A stretch of DNA of 64,000 nt. It comes from Holtermannia corniformis (taxonomy: Eukaryota; Basidiomycota; Tremellomycetes; Holtermanniales). Positions 57,027 to 64,000 of this stretch are shown piece after piece (position 1 is the stretch's first letter; the number at the start of each line of letters is the position of its first letter). The stretch covers positions 1,045,169-1,109,168 of the forward strand of contig BCIJ01000003.1 of assembly GCA_001599935.1 (NCBI GenBank), given 5' to 3'. The position numbers and the translations under genes were made by a program. The notes under the pieces were generated by a model, which saw only the letters and a program-made list of their open reading frames with translations, was not told the origin of the DNA and did not search any database.

Positions 57027-58221
57027 ATGTCCAACACGATTCAGATCATCCGGACGACGACCGCCTTGGCTGCCTACGCTGGCGTCATCTGTGCCGACAA
57101 GTCGGACGCATCCGTCGTCGACACGTCGGAAGCGTACGCGGCTCTCGACGAGGTGCAAAGGCTGGTGCAGTCGGGCACGGCGTTTGGTAGGTGCACCACC
57201 GGGCTACCATCGCGCTCAACTCTTACAGTCATGTTCAGCTCAAAATTCGCCCCGAAGCCGAAACCGCTCCCGCCAGGAATGACACCGGCCGCGCTCCTCC
57301 GCAGCTCGACCGGCACCCGGCACCTCGTCGCTGGCTCGGTCCTCCCGGCCGTGATCGCGGTTTACTCGAAGCGACTGGCTCGAGCGGAAATGATCCGGGC
57401 TCTGACGTTTCTACTTTGTCGCTCGACCGGGTTGACCCTCTGTCAGGAGACGGTACGTTTGCGCCGTCCCGACGCGGGCTTACGAGCTTCCAGCTCGACG
57501 CGACCAATCATCTGTACGCGATCCGCCGAGATCCTGTGATTGATCTGCTTGCACTGCAGTCTGCCAACGCTGCAACGGTCGCTGCTGAGATTGTAAGTCC
57601 TCGGCTGGTCGTTCTCTCTGAATGTACAGCAATCTCTGTTACCACCAAACTCCACGACCGACACCCGTGCCGGCGATCTAGCCGTCACCTTGGATGACAG
57701 GTCGGAGGACAACGAGGTCGAGAAACCAACCGCAGGCAGCGGGAAAGAAACGGGCAAAGCGGCCGTCAAGGCCAACCATGTGCGTCGCTCCGTCGCGTCC
57801 AGGGCCCGAGCTGATGCCCTTGCCGTACATGCAAACATTCCAAGCGTTGTTGACTCTGGTCGGCGCGTTCGAGACCCTATCGTCAATGCCTGCCCCGCCA
57901 GAGCCACTCCACATCTCACTCGACACCGAGATCCGCGCGCTCAAGGATCTCCTCGGCGGTGAGTAGTCTCTGCCTTACGGCCTGGCGCCTCCTCCATTGA
58001 CACTGTTAGACCAGACAGCAGTCCCGACGGCCGCTCTGCAACCTCAGGGATCGTCCCTTGACCCGTTGTCGAGCTTTAAAAGGGTCGCGCGTGCGCAAGA
58101 CGACGTCTTGCGTGCGTTCTCCGCCGCCAAACGGGCCGCAGAGTTCCTCAGACGTCCAGTCGGCGACGGCGAGGACGTCCACATGAGCGATGGGACGGCC
58201 GAAGGCGATCAGACCGAGTGA
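57027..58221 (+). CDS. Unrecognised multi-exon protein (possibly two genes)
   Basis: From MSNTIQIIRTTTALAAYAG four exons join with good splice sites: a helix-rich start ending VQRLVQSGTAF, then MFSSKFAPKPKPLPPGMTPA and RHLVAGSVLPAVIAVYSKRL, then LDATNHLYAIRRDPVIDLLA, then QSLLPPNSTTDTRAGDLAVT with a charged tail. That frame stops at 57962. A second frame opens at an ATG at 57779 (MCVAPSRPGPELMPLPYMQT) and crosses an intron near 57961-58009 to SSFKRVARAQDDVLRAFSAA, ending DGTAEGDQTE at 58221. I could not find a splice that joins the two frames, so they may be alternative ends or two overlapping genes. No domain is recognised. Confidence 0.45.
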
Positions 58222-58682
58222 GACGGCTGCCTTGGCAACGTCCTTGTCCTGCACAAGGACCAGACTTTTCTGTGGATTTAGTTGACCTTTCCATGCATGT
58301 CATTTAGCGGTGGAATCTGCGGCTTCAAGTGGCCATCACCGGACATGAGCGTGCAGACTCTGTATGCTGCTTGCTGCGCATCGACCTTTCCACTCTGGCC
58401 GCGCACTTTGACAGTCCACAAAGCTCCTCCAGGACGGTCGTTGCGCTCCCATTTGAAGACGACTATAGTAGAAGTGATCAATAGCATGCTATACACAGGG
58501 TCAGAGTTATGTACAACGTTGGTGATATCATCATAGGCGTTCCGTCACTCCGCCCCTTCAATGTCATCCCACATGTCCATCCGCCTCTTCGTCCCGTCTA
58601 TCTCCCTATCTCATCCCTCTCTCCTCTGCTAGCTTGCGAGCAATCGCTGACCTGGCTCCCGTCGGTCACAGATCACATCGAC

Positions 58683-59330
58683 ATGCGTCGCGAAGACATC
58701 TATAGCAAGCTCGCAGAGAAGCTCGGCGACGGTTGGGGCAGGCCGTGACGGGGCTGTCTCTGATTCAGGTTCGTCAGCTGCTGACTGGGGGACGCGGCTG
58801 ATCTCAGCAGGCAGACTCGGCTGAGCAAGGCGTCCGCGCAACGGTCGCCGTCACCCTGGCCGTGTGGTCGGCCAACGCGAGTAACCGGAGAGAGGCGGTG
58901 GGCATCGGCGAGGCGGTTGGACAGACGATGGGCGTTGCGGTGGACGAGGTGCGTACAGGCTCGGGCGGGATCGACCAGCTGCACAAGCTGACCTGACAGG
59001 CGTACGAGCTCGCGGTCGGCAAAGCGTTTACAAAGGTGTTGGATATGCTCGCCGGATGGTGCGTCCGAGTTCTGCTGCTTGAGACTGACACGCCGCAGTG
59101 TGACCCTCTCGACCCGCTCGCCCCCCGTCCCAACCCCGAGCCCGGCGTCCACCAACTCTCATCCGGTGCTCGGCCACAGCTCGACCCCGGCCTCACGTAC
59201 GCCCGTCGCGGTCCGCATGCCGTCGAGGGCGGCTCCGGTTGGTCTAAGCCTGGGTAGCGCCGTGCGCCGGACCAAAGATGGGTTCTGGCAACAGTCTCGG
59301 AAGCCCACGACGCCAAGCAAGAGGCTGTAG
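58683..59330 (+). CDS. Unrecognised Ala-rich helical protein (model uncertain)
   Basis: Exons ending near 58950, 59040 and 59330 read QADSAEQGVRATVAVTLAVW, NRREAVGIGEAVGQTMGVAV, AYELAVGKAFTKVLDMLAG and a Ser/Pro/Thr-rich basic tail ending RKPTTPSKRL. Introns with GTGCGTA...CTGACAG (about 58948-59000) and GTGCGTC...CCGCAG fit the local style. The 5' exon is not settled: the frame from MRREDIYSKLAEKLGDGWG reaches a stop before it can join. No family recognised. Confidence 0.35.
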
Positions 59331-59538
59331 CCATACGGCAGAGTGATGTATGTGTTCGCGTGGTCTTATCGAGATGGCGTTAGCCGGCTTGCTGAAGGCT
59401 TTCGGCTTGCTCCTCGGGCAATCTCTGAAACCTGCCGGCCGAGGCTCGCGCGGCGTGCTGGGCACAATTGGTACATATACATCGTCCACTCGTTATCGTC
59501 AAGTAGCTCGCTGTAGCATGGTCAAGCCGGCAGCGTCG

Positions 59539-61600
59539 TCACACCTCGAGCAGCTGCAATAGCGCCTCCCTCTCATACACCGCTTCCGTGTCTGCCGACT
59601 GGGTCGCCCTCTCGAGGTCGATAAAGACCCAACCCGTGTGCGGTTTGCGACGCCGACGGATGTGGCGAAGCTCAAGGTCGCCATGAACCCAGCCGGTTGC
59701 GTGCAGTTGGTCGAGCGCAGCAAGGATCGCCGCTCTGCGCATGTTAGCCTGACGAAGCGACACCGCAACTCACCTGTCTTCAGGCGTTTCGTTCGCAGTA
59801 GCGCTGCGGCCGAGGCGCTCCATCGCAAAGACCGCCACCGGCTCTCTGATACCATCCAGCCCAGTCCAGAACCCGTACACACGCGGAGCGATGCCTCGGA
59901 GCTTGGCCATCAGTTTGGCCTCGAACGCCAGCCGCGGGATCGCCTCCTCGGGCTCGCACGGCGGACCATACATGTCGTCCATGCCTGGAGTTCGATTGTC
60001 TTCCGTAAAGGTGGTAGCGCGTACCAGCTTGAAAGCGCAGCGGATTGCCCTGCCAGCTCGGATGAGCCGGCCACCGTAGACGTCGGCAAAGCTTCCACTG
60101 CCAAGGCGCGTCTCGAAACGCAGGCGGGGCAACGATGACTTGACGCGCTCCAAATCCGTTTCGTCCACGAACATTCGCGGGCCGATCCAGTGCACCCCGC
60201 GTAGTGCGAGTCGGGAATCGACTTCGATGCGGCAAACCTGCGGCAGGTGAGCAGCGTCAAGCGAGCGCTACGATACTTGCCTTGGCAATGTGCTCCGGAA
60301 CGCCATGGGTAGCTGCGCTACGGTAGTCCAAAGCTCCCCATGAAAGACCTCCCATCGGGTGATCTGCTTGATCGTCCTCCATGTAATCTTCATCCTCACC
60401 AGAGGGATCTTCTTGGTCGTCATCTTCGTCGACGTCATCATCGTCGCCGCCGTCGCCAGCATCACCGCCGTCGTCTTCATCTTCGTCGTCGTCGCCGCCT
60501 TGGTCGCCCCCGCCACCGTTGAGCACCTGATCATCGCCATCGACTTGGTTGTACGCATGTGCAATCATAGCGATGAGTGCGTGAGGGGGGGGGAGGACGA
60601 TGTCATCCGAGGGCAGTGGATCGCCGTGGGGCAGATGAGTTCCATCGTAGTCGTCCTCTGTTCCGTCCGGATAGTAGACGCGGGAGAGGACCATGTCGCA
60701 CTGCCATTCGTCCTTCGTCTCGTCGCCTTCGCGTGCGTAGATGAAGTGGTTGCCGTTGGTGATGAAAGAACGCTTCATGGAGCTATGGACTTGTTGTCCC
60801 CAACACTGAGAACTCAGCAGACGCGACGGGTGCGAGGTGCTGCTTACCTGAAGAAGGAGGTACCACGCCTTGCGTTGCTTGCTGCGCTGAGGATGTCGCA
60901 GCGGCAGTGCATGTTCCCAGTCGTCAAAGTTTTGTGCAACAGTGGGCATACGTCGGGCCACCCAGACGACCCACCGGAGAACCTCCAAATCGACGACGTT
61001 GTCCCGTTTGACTTCGCCTGTCACGAGCGTGCTGGCGCCACTGAAGATTGCAATGTCGCATCGCATCTGGCCGTATGCGCTGAAGCGATCTCGAGAATCA
61101 CCAACATGGAATTCTCTTCCCGGCCACATCGTTGGCAAGGCAGATCGTGTCACGAGACCCATCTGTGCGATGAGATAAGGGCTCAAGGTCGGAGCCTCAT
61201 CACCGAAGACGTGCTGCCAGCGCCCCTCCAGGGTGGTGAAATTGCAGTGGTAAACGTAGTTTCTTCGCAGAGCAGGGGTTGGCTCTGATTCCTGCAGCCA
61301 CTGGTCGACAACAGTGACGTCGGCGTGTATCCAGTCCAAGTCGAGCAGGAATCTGGCATGAGGATTCTCCCTGATCGCAGACCGAAGCGAGGTGGTCTGC
61401 TTGGTCGAGAGAGTAGTCCCGCGGTTGGATTGACGGTTTGGATTCCAAGAGGCAGGGGTGAAGAGCCATCTCGACACAAAGTCATACGCCGTCCCTTGCG
61501 GACCCGGGTAGAGGTCGTCTATTGCGTCGAGGTACCAGTGGCCGTAGTGTGGGATCAGGTGGTACACGCTTGCGTGTTCTTCGTCGGTCCAGAGTGACAT
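59539..61600 (-). CDS. PD-(D/E)XK nuclease-like plus kinase-like protein, copy 2
   Basis: The start MSLWTDEEHASVYHLIPHYG leads to an N-half with LLDLDWIHADVTVVDQWL and a nuclease-like core MRCDIAIFSGASTLVTGEVK (D then E-x-K), with VLRWVVWVARRM after it. An acidic linker of Asp/Glu/Gly repeats (about 60510-60360) separates it from the kinase-like half. A GC-AG intron (60238-60280) restores the frame into VCRIEVDSRLALRG. Kinase marks are LRFETRLGSGSFADVYGG, IRCAFKLVRA (Lys), RLAFEAKLMAKL (Glu), AVFAMERLGR, then WVHGDLELRHIRRR in place of HRDxxxxN and WVFIDLERA in place of DFG. It ends DTEAVYEREALLQLLEV. Same architecture and end motif as copy 1. The HGD/DLE changes suggest an atypical or weak kinase. 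A nine-G run near 60585 falls in its coding sequence. Confidence 0.6.
60238..60280 (-). other. GC-AG intron in nuclease-kinase copy 2
   Basis: On the minus strand the donor is AAG/GCAAGT, the acceptor CTGCCGCAG, with CTTGACGCTGCTCAC between. Removing these 43 bases joins the two open frames; reading through meets a stop 7 codons later. Confidence 0.65.
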
Positions 61601-62440
61601 GGTGGTGGCAAGCTACAACGTCAGCATCCCATCTCAGACCACTCGCAAAGGAGACTCACCGAGTGTACCGACGTGTTCACTGCCTATGCATTCGTTGCAA
61701 GGTAGCTCGGCAGTTGGCGTGATGTGAGCCTCTGCGTTCGTAGTTGATGCTTGGCCGCGCCGCGCCGGCTCAGCCGCTTGCGAGTCACCCGCACCTATAG
61801 CGCATTGTTCGAACGAGATGAGATCAATGAGCGACCAAAGGGGTTGCTTGCTAGGCCAGTTACTATTTGATACATATTTCAATTTCGACGCACAGCTGAT
61901 TTACGATGGCCGAAGGACTTCAAGACTCGATGCCATCGGTCAACCTCAGTAAGGCAGTTTGGGGAGCCTCGACAAGAGCACCAGAATCAGATTGAACGTA
62001 AGACGATGCAAGACGATCGAAGACGTCGGGCTCAGCTACTAGAAGTCCGCGCGCGAATTGCTAGAGCATCTAGCGATTGCTTCCTGACGCCTACCCGCAC
62101 AACCATTAGACCTGATACGGCGTCATTCTGGCAGTCCGTCATGGAGCATTTGACGGCGTCAGCGAGGTCTAAACACGTCATGCGTGACGGGGCGGAGCGT
62201 CATTGTAAATTTGCCGAGTCACGTCACGGCGTGTCACGCCTACAGCGGTGTCACGTGGCGAGTAGCCGCTGCGCGGCGCTCAAAGTGCCACTGGTGCTAA
62301 TCGCACCACTGTCTGTGCGCTGCGGCTGTGCCCCCCGGCCCCCTCGTCTTCCTCGTTGTCTCTTGTTGTATCTACATCGCTCGAATATTATAGTGTTCTC
62401 TCTATTTGTTACGACCTGCAACCGGATCGCAACACAAGCA

Positions 62441-62484
62441 GTGCCACTTGCCACTCACCAGTCGCCACTCGCCACTTGCCACTC
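62441..62484. repeat. Low-complexity GCCACTYGCC repeats
   Basis: Short units of the type GCCACTTGCCACTC and GCCACTCGCCACTT alternate here, immediately before the 14-bp repeat. Confidence 0.65.
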
Positions 62485-62500
62485 CCGGCTTCCGGCTCAA

Positions 62501-62542
62501 GGCGCACGTCGCAAGGCGCACGTCGCAAGGCGCACGTCGCAA
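62501..62542. repeat. Three 14-bp tandem repeats
   Basis: GGCGCACGTCGCAA is repeated exactly three times (62501-62514, 62515-62528, 62529-62542), followed by decayed copies to about 62564. Confidence 0.85.
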
Positions 62543-62588
62543 GGTGTAAGGCGCAAGGCGCAAGTCTGTTCCTATTGTCTTTCCATTG

Positions 62589-62596
62589 TATATAAG
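62589..62596 (+). promoter_or_regulatory. TATA box
   Basis: TATATAAG lies between the tandem repeats and a perfect hairpin. It would serve plus-strand transcription towards the ORF at 63298. Confidence 0.5.
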
Positions 62597-62600
62597 ACCC

Positions 62601-62626
62601 ATCCTTGGGACCCAGTTCCCAAGGAT
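62601..62626. repeat. Perfect 10-bp hairpin
   Basis: ATCCTTGGGA and TCCCAAGGAT form a perfect stem with a 6-base loop, starting five bases after the TATA box, so it would lie at or just upstream of the RNA start. Confidence 0.75.
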
Positions 62627-62915
62627 CCAATATCATACGTTATCACTCTCAAGCCTCACTACCACTCCTCAAGACATCAAGCACACCAGGTCTGACCTGT
62701 GTACCTCTAGTGAGCACCCTGTCCTGTGCTGTTGGAGACGACGCTCTCTGTGTCAGATCTTGAGGCTGAGAGAACTCGGCAGCACCCAGAGATTACTGCA
62801 TATGCCGTAAGGTAGTAAACAGTAAGAAGAATGTGAGACCAGTGAAGAACCACTGGCCCAAAAGCCTGCGCTTAAGTAGACTATAGAAAACTGGGGGGAC
62901 TAGATTAGCTGCTGA

Positions 62916-63029
62916 CCAATCCTGATGTCACAGGTGGAGCTCTATTGCCAATTCCCACGCGCCAGCCAATAAGAGAAAAGCCTCAAGCCCAAAATAGACA
63001 GCTTCACTGTCTCACCAATTCCAACCAAT
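62916..63029 (+). promoter_or_regulatory. Five CCAAT boxes in 114 bases
   Basis: CCAAT begins at 62916, 62948, 62966, 63015 and 63025, all in the same orientation. CCAAT boxes bind the HAP/NF-Y complex in fungi. The ORF at 63298 begins 269 bases downstream of the last box. Confidence 0.55.
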
Positions 63030-63086
63030 AGCAAAAACCTCTCGTGGAGCCTAGCTCCAAACCCAAAGCTTAGTGCTCCACCTGTG
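62929..63086. repeat. Inverted repeat (15 of 16 bp) enclosing the CCAAT cluster
   Basis: CACAGGTGGAGCTCTA at 62929-62944 matches the reverse complement of 63071-63086 at 15 of 16 positions. The 158-bp unit has no coding content. No clear target-site duplication flanks it, so a small MITE-like insertion is possible but unproven. Confidence 0.6.
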
Positions 63087-63297
63087 GAACTTGGTGCCGG
63101 CGAGCGCGCGAGGTGGCACGTGGACTTGGGGTTAGTGGAATCGCCGAGTGGCTAACCCCCTCCGCGGCTGTGGATTGCCGGCTGACGCGGCTCGTCTGTG
63201 CAGCCAGCTTCATCCACTCCTCGCGCTCCACCTCTCTCGCTCTAGCTCTCATCCTCTCTCGTCTTGACGATCTTGAAGACCATCAACGTCCTTCAAG

Positions 63298-64000
63298 ATG
63301 GCCCGAGCCACTCGCGCGGGTTCCACCTTGCCCGGCGGAGAAGAACCCACCCCGGCTCTCGCTCAGCAGCAACGACGCGAAGATCTCGAAGCGGCCCGCA
63401 CTCGCCGCGGACTGCGAGAGAAAGACGGGAGCGAGGTCCCTTCGGATGACGAGCTCAACCTCCCTGGAGGAGCNGACGCCGAGCCCCCCACGCCAACGCC
63501 GCAGCAGAAGGCAACTCCCCGCAAGGGCGGAAAGGGGAAGGGAAGGGCGCCCCCTCAGCCTACGCCACCGCCGCCAGCCCCACCCCAGCAGCATCGGCAC
63601 GATCAAACCCGTCGCTCGCCGTCTCTCGTGCCAGGTCACACTCGTCGGTATACCGACCGCAAGCTCAAAGAGTGGTTGGGGATCTTCGATGACAACACGA
63701 TCGCTCGGCTCGCGGGCTTGATCCAAGGCAGCACCGCGGCTGACCAAGTCGCGGCGGTAGGGTCATCCAACCGACCTGGTGTAGGCCGCGCACGATCCCC
63801 AGACGCTGACTCTGAATCCGACAACGACCCTGTGCCGGCACCGGCACCGGCTGCGCCGCGAGACACCGCCCACGTGACCGCCAGCATCGCGCCCATCGAC
63901 TTCATTGCCGCTTTGCGCCAAGTCCAGAAGCCAATCGAGGACGAGGCGGGCTCCTTCTTCATCCGTGACGCCGAGCCGCATGACACCACCATCTATCCGT
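63298..64000 (+). CDS. Partial ORF running off the window, Gag-like or unknown
   Basis: An ATG (MARATRAGSTLPGGEEPTPA) opens a frame that stays open for 234 codons to the window end. The first 130 residues are disordered: Arg/Glu-rich, then Pro/Gln/Lys-rich with a basic GGKGKGRAPP patch. Then RRYTDRKLKEWLGIFDDN and TIARLAGLIQGSTAADQVAA look helical, followed by a Ser/Asp/Glu and Ala/Pro stretch and DFIAALRQVQKPIEDEAGSF. No zinc knuckle, protease or RT is reached. The position after TATA and repeat elements would suit a Gag start of an LTR element; a host gene is equally possible. An n at 63474 falls in it (GCN, Ala whatever the base). Confidence 0.45.
   Translation, partial: MARATRAGSTLPGGEEPTPALAQQQRREDLEAARTRRGLREKDGSEVPSDDELNLPGGXDAEPPTPTPQQKATPRKGGKGKGRAPPQPTPPPPAPPQQHRHDQTRRSPSLVPGHTRRYTDRKLKEWLGIFDDNTIARLAGLIQGSTAADQVAAVGSSNRPGVGRARSPDADSESDNDPVPAPAPAAPRDTAHVTASIAPIDFIAALRQVQKPIEDEAGSFFIRDAEPHDTTIYP

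Larger units (their letters stand above)
61601..63297. other. 1.7-kb region with repeats, no supported host gene
   Basis: Holds the 5' flank of nuclease-kinase copy 2, low-complexity tandem repeats (62440-62545), a TATA box and hairpin (62589-62626), a CCAAT cluster and an inverted repeat (62916-63086). The ORF at minus 61634-61882 lacks ATG and does not splice in frame to copy 2. The mix is like the LTR or promoter part of a mobile element, but no matching second LTR is in the window. Confidence 0.45.

Noticed and set aside
58278..58496. 72-codon minus ORF (ends PPLNDMHGKVN)
   Set aside because: Protein-like in part, but no family, no support for splicing, and very short. Not enough to call.
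61634..61882. Possible first exon of nuclease-kinase copy 2
   Set aside because: It starts with TTG, not ATG, and the available donor puts it out of frame with MSLWTDEEH.

Overview
The window is nuclear DNA of a fungus, almost certainly a basidiomycete. Genes are dense on both strands and split by many short introns of about 40-55 nt with GT...CTGAC/CTAAC...AG signals. Coding GC is high. The core gene set is fungal: two-subunit-type fatty acid synthase, WSC/GH71 alpha-1,3-glucanase, a PAS/GATA regulator, a CRIB protein beside an NDR kinase, and an MHYT membrane protein. Compactness and content would fit a Pucciniomycotina yeast or dimorph; that placement is inference.

Layout. 0-4 kb: ferroportin-type iron exporter and a secreted GH28 pectin hydrolase, both minus. 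4.5-12.9 kb: ribonucleotide reductase large subunit (minus) and telomerase reverse transcriptase (plus) diverge from one 0.7-kb promoter that carries five ACGCGT boxes. 12.9-18.3 kb: arrestin-like protein and API5-like protein, both minus. 18.6-20.4 kb: two related small cysteine-containing proteins (plus). 20.5-25.7 kb: poly(A)-binding protein, dienelactone hydrolase and a tiny unknown protein, all minus. 26.7-31.6 kb: a fatty acid synthase alpha-type gene with only KR-KS-PPT. 32.1-35.7 kb: CRIB protein whose stop overlaps the start of an NDR-family kinase. 36.5-42.0 kb: PAS/GATA factor and WSC-GH71 glucanase. 42.2-45.4 kb: AP-1 mu subunit and RhoGDI, divergent. 45.7-51.8 kb: MHYT membrane protein (minus) and RING-H2 ubiquitin ligase (plus).

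From about 52 kb the window looks accessory. Two genes (52.1-54.2 and 59.5-61.6 kb) share a nuclease-like PD-(D/E)XK N-half and an atypical kinase-like C-half. Between them lie an OTU protease gene broken by an 11-bp tandem duplication and two or three unrecognised genes. The right end holds low-complexity tandem repeats, a TATA box with a hairpin, a CCAAT cluster flanked by inverted repeats, and an ORF that runs off the edge.

Functional threads: dNTP synthesis and telomere replication share a probable S-phase promoter. Rho/Cdc42 signalling is represented by the CRIB protein, NDR kinase and RhoGDI. Ubiquitin turnover is represented by the RING ligase and OTU protease. Wall and plant-polymer degradation is represented by GH71 and GH28. 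Intron positions were worked out by eye at key junctions only, so exon sums and protein lengths are approximate. Single unknown bases (n) occur at 22491 and 63474.
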